This document shows, in pieces, positions 1 through 6,641 of a DNA stretch of 17,091 bases (the stretch's first letter is position 1; each line of letters starts with the position of its first letter). Source of the DNA: Bdellovibrionales bacterium (GTDB lineage Bacteria > Bdellovibrionota > Bdellovibrionia > Bdellovibrionales > UBA1609). The DNA is taken from positions 1-17,091 of the forward strand of contig JAPKGD010000004.1 in NCBI GenBank assembly GCA_026648125.1. Reading direction: 5' to 3'. A program made the position numbers and the translations under genes. The notes below the pieces were generated by a model. It did no database searches, was not told the origin of the DNA, and saw only the letters and a list, made by a program, of their open reading frames with translations.

Positions 1-500
1 TTAGCAAGCGCGGCTTCAACGGAGTAGCGGTTATAGCTGCCGTTCTCAACGATCATGGGAACGCCTACTTTTCCGGCCCCTGGAAGGCTTAAATGAAGAG
101 TGTTGTTCTTGAGAGCTATTTCCCCGAACGAGTTTCTGATCGCGGGGTCTGAGATGATTCTCGCGTAGTAATCCGCCGCCGTCATTGTCCAGGGCGTAAT
201 ATCCGCCGCCATTCCTTGAGTGTGAAACGAGTTTGTCGCCGCCTGTAGCATGGAGTCAATCCCCGCGCCTCCTGACTTCAACCACGCCTGTACGTCCGGG
301 GTTCTGTAGGCCGACTCAATCGAGAACGGCCCGATCAGGCGATAAATAGAATCTAGCGCGGAGCCGAGGCTTTTCAGATTTTCAAGCGGAGCACCCGTGG
401 GCGTATTGTTGTAGGGAGCCCCGGTGCGGGTAAAATCCGCGAGGCTGAAATAACTGGAGTAAGGCAGTTCGCCAAATGCGGCTGAAAGTATTGGAAGCAT
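1..500 (-). CDS. M15-type peptidase (endolysin), 3' end cut by window edge
   Basis: The reverse strand is open from an ATG at 498-500 to the left edge, giving at least 166 residues. The start is preceded on the coding strand by AAGAGG. The N-terminal half has the Peptidase_M15_3 pattern: a FSLADF motif near residue 18, a conserved N-T-P near residue 32, a leucine-rich helix, then S-A-Y-R-T-P at 63-68. The zinc-site motif SFHTQGMAADI (H93, D100) and a later HLSL (H136), with E127 before it, give the H-D-H metal ligands and likely catalytic acid of the family. Members cleave D-Ala-containing peptide bonds in peptidoglycan; in phages they serve as endolysins or virion lysins. No signal peptide or membrane segment is visible. 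It is the only gene here on the minus strand, divergent from the structural genes, which fits separate late-lysis control. The C-terminus is not in the window. Confidence 0.85.
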   Translation of the reverse strand, partial: MLPILSAAFGELPYSSYFSLADFTRTGAPYNNTPTGAPLENLKSLGSALDSIYRLIGPFSIESAYRTPDVQAWLKSGGAGIDSMLQAATNSFHTQGMAADITPWTMTAADYYARIISDPAIRNSFGEIALKNNTLHLSLPGAGKVGVPMIVENGSYNRYSVEAALA

Positions 501-593
501 CTACATATTCTACCTCTTGACGCGGTGAGGTGCAATTTTTCGCTTGCTTGTGCGCCGAGCCACGGCCTAAATCTCAACGCCGGGGGAAATTTC

Positions 594-1082
594 ATGAAAG
601 ACAAATTCGTTAAGCCCACGGATCGCCGCTATAACTTGACTTGTGAAATCCATCTTCGGGAAGTCACCTTCCTTCACCAAGACAAGACGGGCGAGAGGAA
701 AGACACCCAGGAAATGATATTCCTTGTTCCGCGTGAAGGCACTCAGAGAGATTTGTTCCTGGCCGCATGGCTTCCCGAAGAGAGTTGCGAGTACGGTCAA
801 AAGGAAGACGGCTCTTATGAGCGTCCTGAAGTAAGACGACACTATCACGAGATCGGTGCCCTTGGGGGCTCTCCCATCTCGGCCCCGTTTCGGTGTGCGG
901 TGTTCCGTAAGGACAAACGCTTTAACGATGCTCACCATATTTTCGTCATGAGCCGAGGAGCGGAAGACGCTCTAAAAAATTACCTCGCCAGCACAAAGGG
1001 TTTCGGTATTTTCAAGCGACCTAAGACCGTCGAGATCGTAGTGCTTGGCGAATCTGAAACGGAATCGTTTTTCGGAAACTAG
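594..1082 (+). CDS. Hypothetical protein, 162 aa
   Basis: I do not recognise this protein. I chose the ATG at 594 because GGGGGAAA lies just upstream; the frame stays open to a GTG at 525, but that would place the start in the divergent promoter region and lacks a good ribosome site. The product is soluble and charged, with no membrane segment. It alternates beta-like stretches (C-E-I-H-L-R-E-V-T-F near 17-26, E-M-I-F-L-V-P near 40-46) with two basic patches (R-R-H-Y-H near 80, F-R-K-D-K-R-F near 104). It ends in an acidic tail E-S-E-T-E-S-F-F-G-N. It sits upstream of a probable ssDNA-binding protein and no terminator separates them, so the two are probably co-transcribed. An early or DNA-related role is possible, but that rests only on the neighbour. 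Confidence 0.75.
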   Translation: MKDKFVKPTDRRYNLTCEIHLREVTFLHQDKTGERKDTQEMIFLVPREGTQRDLFLAAWLPEESCEYGQKEDGSYERPEVRRHYHEIGALGGSPISAPFRCAVFRKDKRFNDAHHIFVMSRGAEDALKNYLASTKGFGIFKRPKTVEIVVLGESETESFFGN

Positions 1083-1155
1083 ATTTTTCAGGGGCAATTC
1101 CGCCTTTGAAAATAAACAAAACCCCACAAGGGTTTAACTCATAGGAGAATGACAG

Positions 1156-1644
1156 ATGGAAAACACAGAAATGAATTTGGCTGATCTCGGCCTAAACGCC
1201 GCCGGTACGCTCGACGGTAAAGTGAAGGACGTAAGCCTTCCTAACATTCCTACCCTCTCTGCCGGTAAGCCCGGACTTGAAGAAGGTCAAAGCGTTCGCG
1301 GAACCGTAGTGATCCCGGTAGAAAAAATCTACTCCGACAAGTTCGAGTTCGGCCAAGAAGACGAAGACGGGCGCGTTTATAACGACCGTATCGTGCTTCG
1401 CTCGAACACCGGAAAAGAGTATGCCGTGTGGCTTGGTGGCGTTCTTCGCAACACCGCAAAGCTCCTCCAGGCTGGCGACTACGTTGTGATTACCTACAAG
1501 GGTAAGAGCGACAAGGGCTTCAAGAAAGGCCAGCAACCAGCTCATATGTTCGACATTCAGGCCACGGACGCGGAAGGAAATGACATTCCTCTCGCTTCCC
1601 GCCGTGAAGCCGCTCGCGCCGCTCACGCCGCCTCGATGAACTAA
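1156..1644 (+). CDS. Probable OB-fold / ssDNA-binding-like protein, 162 aa
   Basis: The ATG at 1156 follows AGGAG at a good distance. After a low-complexity 45-residue N-terminus, residues about 48-135 show an OB-like strand pattern: S-V-R-G-T-V-V-I-P, R-I-V-L-R-S-N-T-G-K-E-Y-A-V-W-L, L-Q-A-G-D-Y-V-V-I-T-Y-K-G-K, then a Lys/Gly loop (K-S-D-K-G-F-K-K-G-Q-Q) and H-M-F-D-I-Q-A. The order 'G-D-x-V-x-I-x-Y-x-G-K ... K-G ... F-x-I' is typical of small phage nucleic-acid-binding OB proteins. The tail is Ala/Arg-rich, not the acidic tip of classic SSBs. Probable role: coating ssDNA during viral replication or recombination. It is the last gene before a strong terminator. The function is inferred from the strand pattern alone and could be another OB-fold role. 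Confidence 0.6.
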   Translation: MENTEMNLADLGLNAAGTLDGKVKDVSLPNIPTLSAGKPGLEEGQSVRGTVVIPVEKIYSDKFEFGQEDEDGRVYNDRIVLRSNTGKEYAVWLGGVLRNTAKLLQAGDYVVITYKGKSDKGFKKGQQPAHMFDIQATDAEGNDIPLASRREAARAAHAASMN

Positions 1645-1668
1645 GACCTTCCACACCCGGAAAAGTCC

Positions 1669-1712
1669 GTAAGGGGTGGGCGACCAAAATGGTCGCCCGC
1701 CCCTTACTTTTT
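1669..1712 (+). terminator. Strong factor-independent terminator
   Basis: An 18-bp stem (1669-1686 with 1690-1707, one G-U pair, no bulge) closes a 3-nt AAA loop and is followed directly by five T residues (1708-1712). It starts 25 nt after the stop of the OB-like gene and isolates the block before it from the structural genes. The outer stem is AT-containing and the inner part GC-rich. With only five T the function is close to certain on the plus strand; the minus strand lacks a comparable T run. Confidence 0.95.
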
Positions 1713-1725
1713 GACGCAATGTGGG

Positions 1726-1754
1726 TTGTCATCCCGGCGTTTCGTACCCATTAT
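1726..1754 (+). promoter_or_regulatory. Candidate sigma70-like promoter for the 1832 gene
   Basis: TTGTCA (1726-1731, five of six consensus bases) and CATTAT (1749-1754, four of six) are separated by 17 nt. The pair lies just downstream of the terminator and about 78 nt before the next start codon, where a new transcript is needed. It was found by eye and has not been tested. Confidence 0.5.
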
Positions 1755-1831
1755 TTACGGTGTTGAGGGTCGTTTTAAACCGTTTTGCACGGCGTTATGA
1801 CCGGAATGAATTTCACTAAAGGAGAAACCTA

Positions 1832-3232
1832 ATGGCACGAAAGAAGCTCTTAAATGATTCCCCTATGGACGAAACACTTACCTCTCTGGGTCGATTCGAC
1901 CAGGCGGTTCAAGAAGAAGCAGACTCCCACGTTGAGGAACGGTTTGGTCTCCCCGGCGTTTCCACGGAAGAAGCCCTCGCCGCCGAAGAAGAAGCCCGAA
2001 TCACGCGAGACGATGGGGCCTACGACATTTTCGATGACGTGGAAGAGAACCAGTACAAGAAAGGTGTCGAGGTTGAATACTTCATCTATCGAGGAAACAC
2101 CCTTGTTGGAACAAAAGAGCATCCTTATTCGTGGAAGCAGCTTGCGGCGGAGTTCGGAAGTGGTCGTTATCGCGTACAGGCCAAGAGTTTGATCTCGAAG
2201 AAATACCTCACGCAGCAAACTCAGAGTGTTGAGAAGTTTCTCGCGCAAAACGGTCAGGCACCTGTGATGCAAGTCGCTCAGCGCGAACCTCGTGAAGATC
2301 GAGACATGATCGGAGAATTTGCAAAGCTCCTGACCCTTGTACGGGAAGCCTCCCCTCAAACGCCTCCCCCGCAAGATAACAACATCATGATGCTCATGAT
2401 GAAGATGCAGGAGATGAATCAACAAACCATGTTGCAAATGTCAACTAACATGACCAGCATGATTGAGAAGCTAAGCGACAGTACCTCCAAGGCTGTCGAG
2501 AAGATGAACGAGCGCGTGGAGAGGATTCTCACGGAAGGAACGGGCGGAAAGCGCGACAAGGGGCTTGACCCAATTGAGCTTATGAAGCTCATTAAAGACG
2601 CCGAGAACTCGGGCTTTGAACGCTGGCAAGCCCTCGATGAGCTTGCCGAGAGAAAGGCGGAGCGCGAATCCTCATCGGGCGGAAAAGAATCGAAAGGTTT
2701 GGTGCAAAGCCTTGCCGAAGGATTGATTCCGGTTGTGGCTCAAGCGGCGGCATCCCAAATGGCGGCTCAGAAAGCTCAGGCGCTTCAAGCCCCACAAGCC
2801 GCGCCTGTGAGAGCGCCCGCTCAGAGACTACCCGCTCCAAAGGCCCCGCCCACGGTGAGACCTCAATCTCCCTCTCAAGCGCAAGCCCCTAAGACGGTAA
2901 GCACTGTGAAACCGAAGGAGAATCTTCAAGGGAGAATCGTGAACACGTTGATGCCGATTTTAATGAAGGAAACAACTTCTGTAGAAAATGCGGCCCTCAA
3001 CTCGGAGAACGCCCTGAAGGGTATCGGCATTCAGCTCCCCGATGCTTTACGCGCTCTCACGCGGGATGATATGATGAGTATTGCGAGAAATAGTAAGCTC
3101 CCCGAAGAGTTCCATGAACTCCTTCATCAGTTCTACACGGCTCTCGAATCAAGGGCCGGGAAAGGCCATGAGAATGTCGTTCATGAAGACACCGCTCAAA
3201 GTGAAGTTGGGGGAGCTGCCGCTCTCAATTAA
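1832..3232 (+). CDS. Probable structural/scaffold protein with coiled-coil core, 466 aa
   Basis: The ATG at 1832 follows AAAGGAG with ideal spacing. The acidic N-terminus (about 1-75) leads into a small folded segment (about 78-128) containing V-E-Y-F-I-Y-R-G-N-T-L-V-G and E-F-G-S-G-R-Y-R-V-Q-A-K. Next come a Gln/Pro linker and a long Met/Gln-rich helical stretch (about 185-240, with I-M-M-L-M-M-K-M-Q-E-M-N-Q-Q) that looks like a coiled coil. A second charged helical part follows, then an Ala/Gln/Pro-rich linker (about 305-375), and finally a C-terminal helical domain with L-P-D-A-L-R-A-L-T-R-D-D-M. This architecture suits an oligomeric scaffold or structural protein. I do not recognise the family. 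There is no membrane segment and no ATPase P-loop. The 3' end overlaps the next gene by about 60 nt, so the two are probably translationally coupled. Confidence 0.75.
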   Translation: MARKKLLNDSPMDETLTSLGRFDQAVQEEADSHVEERFGLPGVSTEEALAAEEEARITRDDGAYDIFDDVEENQYKKGVEVEYFIYRGNTLVGTKEHPYSWKQLAAEFGSGRYRVQAKSLISKKYLTQQTQSVEKFLAQNGQAPVMQVAQREPREDRDMIGEFAKLLTLVREASPQTPPPQDNNIMMLMMKMQEMNQQTMLQMSTNMTSMIEKLSDSTSKAVEKMNERVERILTEGTGGKRDKGLDPIELMKLIKDAENSGFERWQALDELAERKAERESSSGGKESKGLVQSLAEGLIPVVAQAAASQMAAQKAQALQAPQAAPVRAPAQRLPAPKAPPTVRPQSPSQAQAPKTVSTVKPKENLQGRIVNTLMPILMKETTSVENAALNSENALKGIGIQLPDALRALTRDDMMSIARNSKLPEEFHELLHQFYTALESRAGKGHENVVHEDTAQSEVGGAAALN

Positions 3233-3752
3233 CGGAGAGCTTGCCTCCGGCAGTAAGGGCAACATTCAGACCTTGGAACTCATGCGAAGGGTGGCACGGG
3301 AGAACCGTGACCACCCTTTAGTGCGTGACGTGAGCATTCAGATCATCAACCACGCCGGAACCTTAGATCATCATTTTCTTACCGAGGCCAAGGTAATAGG
3401 TGAGTGGGTGAAAGACAAAGTAAAGTACGTCCGTGATCCAGCCGGGGTGGAGCAGCTTCAAGACCCAAAGCTTATGTTAAGAGAGATTGCCGAGAACGGC
3501 GTAGCTTTCGGAGATTGTGATGACATTTCTCTTCTCATCGCAACCATGCTCCTCTCCATAGGAGCGATGCCGTATTTCCGGGCCGTGAAGTATCGAAGGC
3601 GCTTTGGCCCCTTCAATCACGTCTATGTAGTGCTCTATGATCGGAATTTCCTGGGTAAAAAAGAACGCCTGGTGCTTGACGGTATCATTAAGCACAAGCC
3701 GATTGGCTTTGAAATGCCCCACAAGTACGGCGAGGAGTACCCTGCGTTTTGA
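3174..3752 (+). CDS. Transglutaminase-like cysteine peptidase/transferase, 192 aa
   Basis: The core matches the transglutaminase-like (papain-fold) superfamily. A helix with V-I-G-E-W-V-K-D-K-V-K-Y-V-R-D-P-A-G-V-E leads into G-D-C-D-D-I-S, whose Cys is the nucleophile. N-H-V-Y-V supplies His and L-D-G supplies Asp, giving the expected Cys-His-Asp order. It ends soon after the Asp, so it is a minimal catalytic domain. Family members hydrolyse or cross-link amide bonds; in a virion it could process capsid proteins, cross-link them or act on peptidoglycan. The frame is open from 3081, inside the upstream gene, but GGGAAAGG at 3158-3165 favours ATG 3174 (8-nt spacing); ATG 3168 and 3183 are alternatives. 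It overlaps the preceding gene in another frame. Its stop codon lies inside the -35 box of the next promoter. Confidence 0.8.
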   Translation: MSFMKTPLKVKLGELPLSINGELASGSKGNIQTLELMRRVARENRDHPLVRDVSIQIINHAGTLDHHFLTEAKVIGEWVKDKVKYVRDPAGVEQLQDPKLMLREIAENGVAFGDCDDISLLIATMLLSIGAMPYFRAVKYRRRFGPFNHVYVVLYDRNFLGKKERLVLDGIIKHKPIGFEMPHKYGEEYPAF

Positions 3753-3778
3753 CACAGGGCTGATTTCAGCGATACAAT
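3749..3778 (+). promoter_or_regulatory. Near-consensus sigma70-like promoter of the membrane-protein cassette
   Basis: TTGACA (3749-3754, full consensus) and TACAAT (3773-3778, five of six) are 18 nt apart. The -35 box overlaps the TGA stop of the transglutaminase-like gene. The -10 lies 28 nt before the LysM gene start, whose own ribosome site GGGAGG follows. This is the best promoter in the window and probably drives the genes up to the terminator at 8523-8548. Confidence 0.85.
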
Positions 3779-3806
3779 AAAGTCAATACCCATCGGGAGG
3801 CCAAGG

Positions 3807-4124
3807 ATGCGCTACACCGTTCAGCCGGGAGATTCCCTCTCGGCCATCAGCATGAAGTTTTTTGGCACGTTCTCACGATGGCCGGAAATCTATAACGCCA
3901 ATAAGTCGAAGATCAGTGACCCGAACGTGATTCAGGTCGGCGTGACGCTTGAGATTCCAGGCGTCGAAGAAGTGGGGCCTTCGCCTTTCGCGCCTACCAC
4001 GCAAACGGCCTCCAGCTTTGATCTCAGTAAAATACTTTCAAACCCCATGACGGCCCTTGCCTTAGCCGCTGGTCTCGGCCTGATCGCCTTCATGGTTCTC
4101 TCGCCCAAGAAAAGGAGCGCCTGA
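3807..4124 (+). CDS. LysM peptidoglycan-binding protein with C-terminal membrane anchor, 105 aa
   Basis: Residues 2-51 form a complete LysM domain: Y-T-V-Q-P-G-D-S-L-S-A-I-S at the start, W-P-E-I-Y-N-A-N-K in the middle, and P-N-V-I-Q-V-G-V-T-L-E-I-P at the end. LysM binds N-acetylglucosamine-containing glycans, chiefly peptidoglycan. A short Ser/Thr/Pro linker leads to one hydrophobic helix (about 81-99, A-L-A-L-A-A-G-L-G-L-I-A-F-M-V-L) and a basic tail K-K-R. There is no N-terminal signal peptide, so the protein is probably tail-anchored in the host membrane or a virion membrane, with LysM in the cytoplasm or virion lumen until membranes merge. It is first in the operon behind the 3749-3778 promoter, with GGGAGG ahead of the ATG. 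It ends one base before the next start. Confidence 0.9.
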   Translation: MRYTVQPGDSLSAISMKFFGTFSRWPEIYNANKSKISDPNVIQVGVTLEIPGVEEVGPSPFAPTTQTASSFDLSKILSNPMTALALAAGLGLIAFMVLSPKKRSA

Positions 4125-4125
4125 A

Positions 4126-4587
4126 ATGTTTGTTTACCAAAAACGCGCTGACTTCGGCTCTCGCCCGATGAATGGCTTTCTTGATGACCTCTGGGATGAG
4201 TTCGAGGAAGTGATTAAAGAGGAAGTAGTGGAAGCCGTCGTGCCACCGCCTCCAGTTGTTCCCTCCACTCCCGCGCCTACAGTTATCGCAAAACCCGCTC
4301 CTACGCCCGTTCCTACCTACACTTATCCGAGCGTGGGATCGGGGCTTGTGTCGATTCAGCCCTATCCGATGCCAAGCGTGGGTACGGGCATCATTCCTGA
4401 CCTTACGCTCACCGTGCAGCAACCGAGCGTGGGTAGCGGAATCATCCAGCAAGGCTTTCCAGTTCTTCAGCCCACGCCGCAAAGCTATGCGCCCGCTCCA
4501 AGCGGTTTCGATTTCAACAAGACTTTGATTTACGGTGGCGCGGCCCTGGCCGGAGTTTTGGTTCTAGCCCTTCTACTTAGGAGATAA
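4126..4587 (+). CDS. Pro-rich single-span membrane protein with PSVGxG repeats, 153 aa
   Basis: ATG 4126 follows AAGGAG within the end of the LysM gene. The N-terminus has the motif N-G-F-L-D-D-L-W-D-E-F-E-E-V (16-29), also found in the next two genes. A Pro/Val-rich stretch (39-65) and three copies of P-S-V-G-(S/T)-G beginning at residues 68, 83 and 100 follow. The protein ends with a hydrophobic helix (about 133-151) and a terminal R-R. It is predicted to be tail-anchored with an extended, flexible domain. I do not recognise the family. The layout (docking motif, flexible spacer, membrane anchor) suggests a connector between a virion membrane and another component; this is inference. Confidence 0.85.
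   Translation: MFVYQKRADFGSRPMNGFLDDLWDEFEEVIKEEVVEAVVPPPPVVPSTPAPTVIAKPAPTPVPTYTYPSVGSGLVSIQPYPMPSVGTGIIPDLTLTVQQPSVGSGIIQQGFPVLQPTPQSYAPAPSGFDFNKTLIYGGAALAGVLVLALLLRR
4327..4440 (+). repeat. Three imperfect 18-nt in-frame repeats (PSVGxG)
   Basis: Units start at 4327, 4372 and 4423, each encoding P-S-V-G-(S/T)-G, followed by L/I-V/I. They are spaced 15 and 17 codons apart, and synonymous differences between copies show selection on the protein rather than recent DNA duplication. Confidence 0.8.
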
Positions 4588-4590
4588 AAT

Positions 4591-4911
4591 ATGAACAAGA
4601 AAATGCAATCTATGGACGGTTTCTTCGATGAGCTTTGGGACGACATTAAAGATGCTGGTCAGTCGGCTATCGACAAAGCAAAGCAGCAAGCTCTTGCCAA
4701 CGTGGGTTCGACAGTAATCACCGACCCGAACGTACAAGCCGCCATCACGCAGCAAACTAAAGAGAAAGCCGCTCAGACTTTGGCTCAGCAAATGATCGCT
4801 CAAGCCGACTACCTTCGCATGAAGCTCCGCGAGAATCAGAAAACGATTCTCATCGTGGGCGGCGTGGCGGGATTGGGCCTCATCGCATGGCTCTTGCTTA
4901 GGAAGAAGTAA
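4591..4911 (+). CDS. Small single-span membrane protein with DGFFDELWDD motif, 106 aa
   Basis: ATG 4591 follows TAGGAGATAAAAT, a good ribosome site right after the upstream stop. The N-terminus carries D-G-F-F-D-E-L-W-D-D-I-K-D (9-21). An Ala/Gln/Lys-rich amphipathic helix follows (about 22-80, rich in A-Q and K-A-K-Q-Q). The hydrophobic segment T-I-L-I-V-G-G-V-A-G-L-G-L-I-A-W-L-L-L (about 85-103) ends in R-K-K. Size and layout resemble small structural membrane proteins of membrane-containing phages, but I see no specific family. The stop overlaps the next start (TAATG), so translation is coupled. Confidence 0.85.
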   Translation: MNKKMQSMDGFFDELWDDIKDAGQSAIDKAKQQALANVGSTVITDPNVQAAITQQTKEKAAQTLAQQMIAQADYLRMKLRENQKTILIVGGVAGLGLIAWLLLRKK

Positions 4912-5669
4912 TGGAAGACTTTGATCCCGTGTTTGACGGGTTTGATGAGTTAAGGGACGACTTGTCCGGGGATGTATCCATACAGCCCTGGGAAGGTGAG
5001 ACCGCGCCCTCTACTCAGACCGTTTACCGGGACGGGAAGCTCGTTACGATTTCAAGCGGAGGCAGTTTTTCAGACACCGAGAAATTGCTCGCCGAAGCTC
5101 AGGAAGCCATGAAGAAGGCGACGAGCCAAATCTCGGAAGACGCCGCCAAGAACTATGAGAGCTTCATGCGGGAGTACGGACAGTTTCTTACCCGCTCGGA
5201 AAGTGATCTTGCTAACAGGATTTTCTTTAGCGAGAACCCCACGCAAGCCGACATTGACGCCTTCAACGCGCTCTATGACCGCTTGACGGGAGGCAATGTT
5301 GTGGCGCTTAAATCGGCTACTCCAATTCAAGCAAGCATTCCAAAAGGTGAAGGCATCGTCGTGGATGCTACCCACCGTGGAGGCGAAACCCAAGCCCTCA
5401 CGAGCGTTCCCTTTTATGACGGAACCCAAGGCCCCGGCACCGATGTTTTCGTGCCAGGTTACGGTGTCGTTAAAGCGGAAGAAGCGGCAAATCTTAGCGT
5501 CAGTATCCCTGGTGTGGGTCAAATGACGGCATTCGAGGCCGCTCGCAAGGGACTTCTCCCAAGGGCGAGCGGAATGAATCAGCCTAAGAGCAAGCTTGGT
5601 ACATGGTTAGTTTTGGCCGTGATCGCGTACTTCGCTTGGCGGTCGTTTAAGAAGGGAGCCACCCAATGA
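4911..5669 (+). CDS. Membrane-anchored structural protein, 252 aa
   Basis: The ATG overlaps the upstream stop by one base (TAATG) and lies after AGGAAGAAG. The N-terminus has a degenerate copy of the cassette motif, D-G-F-D-E-L-R-D-D-L (9-18). A Ser/Thr-rich part follows, then a helical part (about 58-120, E-K-L-L-A-E-A-Q-E-A-M-K-K-A). A beta-rich part (about 125-215) contains V-F-V-P-G-Y-G-V-V-K and V-S-I-P-G-V-G-Q-M. A single hydrophobic helix near 229-243 (G-T-W-L-V-L-A-V-I-A-Y-F-A-W) is followed by the basic tail R-S-F-K-K. It is the largest of the tail-anchored set. The family is unknown; the beta-rich part may be exposed on one face of the membrane. The next gene starts inside its stop (ATGA). 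Confidence 0.82.
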   Translation: MEDFDPVFDGFDELRDDLSGDVSIQPWEGETAPSTQTVYRDGKLVTISSGGSFSDTEKLLAEAQEAMKKATSQISEDAAKNYESFMREYGQFLTRSESDLANRIFFSENPTQADIDAFNALYDRLTGGNVVALKSATPIQASIPKGEGIVVDATHRGGETQALTSVPFYDGTQGPGTDVFVPGYGVVKAEEAANLSVSIPGVGQMTAFEAARKGLLPRASGMNQPKSKLGTWLVLAVIAYFAWRSFKKGATQ

Positions 5670-6325
5670 GAATCAAAGTTGTGAACGGTAAGATCATGGA
5701 AGACTCCGAGTGGAGCGGAATGCTTGCGCCCGAGGAGTTTGTGCCGAACACCGTTCAGCTCAGAGAGTTGTCGCGTGAAGAACTCGCCGCAAAAGACCGA
5801 CAAGCGCGGCGCGAGGCTCAAAAGCGTTGGATGAAGCGAAAGTTAGACGAGGAGCAAGCGCGTCGAGAGGCCCTCATCGCCCGAGATGCGGAGATTCGTC
5901 AGCAAGCCCTCTATAACAAACAACTGTTTGAAAGCCAGAAATACTGGAACATCAAGCAAGCTCAAAGAAAATTTGCGGCCCTAAAAGCTCAAGCGAATTG
6001 GGGGTTCCTCGCAAACGACAACGTACAGAACTCCTCCATGTACCTTGACGTGATCGACAACCTGGATTGGGCAAACCGTAAGGCTCGTGAAGAAGCGGCC
6101 CTCGACGTACCTCTTGATGAGCTTGAGAGGGAGTATGAGGCGGCGAACCAGAATCTCGACGTGATGACGGAGGATTTCTATACTCGCGCCGCGCAAGAAG
6201 AGACCTTCTTTCAAGCTCCCTCGGCTCTTGTGGTGGAAGCGCCTACTGTAAATTCAACGCCCGTTGCGACCGTTACGCTTCAGGATATTTTCGCGGGCCT
6301 TCGGGCCTTCTTTCTGAAAGGTTGA
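5666..6325 (+). CDS. Coiled-coil protein, 219 aa
   Basis: ATG 5666 overlaps the upstream stop as ATGA, and AAGGGAG lies upstream. Residues about 35-165 are almost wholly charged helix (R-E-E-L-A-A-K-D-R-Q-A-R-R-E-A-Q-K-R; K-L-D-E-E-Q-A-R-R-E-A), a predicted long coiled coil broken by a short aromatic part with N-W-G-F-L-A-N-D-N. The C-terminus has a Val/Thr/Pro stretch, then a short amphipathic end L-Q-D-I-F-A-G-L-R-A-F-F-L-K-G. The final segment is too short for a full membrane span but could associate peripherally. Probably a structural or assembly protein; I do not recognise a family. Confidence 0.8.
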   Translation: MRIKVVNGKIMEDSEWSGMLAPEEFVPNTVQLRELSREELAAKDRQARREAQKRWMKRKLDEEQARREALIARDAEIRQQALYNKQLFESQKYWNIKQAQRKFAALKAQANWGFLANDNVQNSSMYLDVIDNLDWANRKAREEAALDVPLDELEREYEAANQNLDVMTEDFYTRAAQEETFFQAPSALVVEAPTVNSTPVATVTLQDIFAGLRAFFLKG

Positions 6326-6462
6326 TGAAAATGAAGGGTTCAAATCTTCTCGTGCTAGGTCTCATCGTGGCAGCGTACTTCTTTGCGAAGAATCAGTCGG
6401 CGGTGAAATTCCTTCCGGGGCCGAGCCCGACGGACGTAAACGCCCTGGGGGTACGGGGATGA
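6325..6462 (+). CDS. Tiny N-anchored membrane protein, 45 aa
   Basis: This short gene fills the gap between two neighbours with a TGATG overlap on the left and an ATGA overlap on the right, strong positional evidence that it is translated. GAAAGG lies 3 nt before ATG 6325 and 9 nt before ATG 6331; the second gives a 43-aa form and the better spacing. A hydrophobic helix (N-L-L-V-L-G-L-I-V-A-A-Y-F-F-A, about 7-21) is followed by a short Pro/Gly-rich soluble tail. It belongs with the other small membrane proteins of this cassette. No function can be assigned. Confidence 0.7.
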   Translation: MKMKGSNLLVLGLIVAAYFFAKNQSAVKFLPGPSPTDVNALGVRG

Positions 6463-6641
6463 GCTTTGTTCTTCCGGCAAGAGGGTACTGCGGCCACGGG
6501 CTTCAGGGTGAGGATTGCGTGTCTTGCGCGGAAATGGGTGAGCTACAACCTACGAGCGTCGCTCCAACGAGTCTGAACCTCATCCCCTTGGGGCTTGTCG
6601 TGCTCGCTCTTGCGTGGTTTATCTTGAAAGGAAAGCGATGA
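6459..6641 (+). CDS. Cys-containing tail-anchored membrane protein, 60 aa
   Basis: ATG 6459 overlaps the upstream stop (ATGA) and follows a G-rich ribosome site. The N-terminus holds C-G-H-G-L-Q-G-E-D-C-V-S-C, so one Cys-x-His and one Cys-x-x-Cys pair lie within 13 residues. That is enough for a small metal site or disulfide, and unusual for such a short protein. A hydrophobic helix (about 41-56, L-I-P-L-G-L-V-V-L-A-L-A-W-F-I-L) ends with K-G-K-R, as in the neighbouring anchors. The family is not recognised. The next gene starts within its stop codon. Confidence 0.78.
   Translation: MSFVLPARGYCGHGLQGEDCVSCAEMGELQPTSVAPTSLNLIPLGLVVLALAWFILKGKR

Noticed and set aside
525..593. GTG-initiated N-terminal extension of the 594 gene
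   Set aside because: The added 23 residues lie in the divergent intergenic region and lack a good ribosome site, while ATG 594 has GGGGGAAA.
1119..1135. 6-bp hairpin AAACCC/GGGTTT before the OB-like gene
   Set aside because: Short, with no T run; too weak to call a terminator and too small to support a regulatory claim.
3081..3173. N-terminal extension of the transglutaminase-like gene
   Set aside because: This part lies fully inside the upstream gene, is low in family-like sequence, and GGGAAAGG supports a start at 3168-3174.
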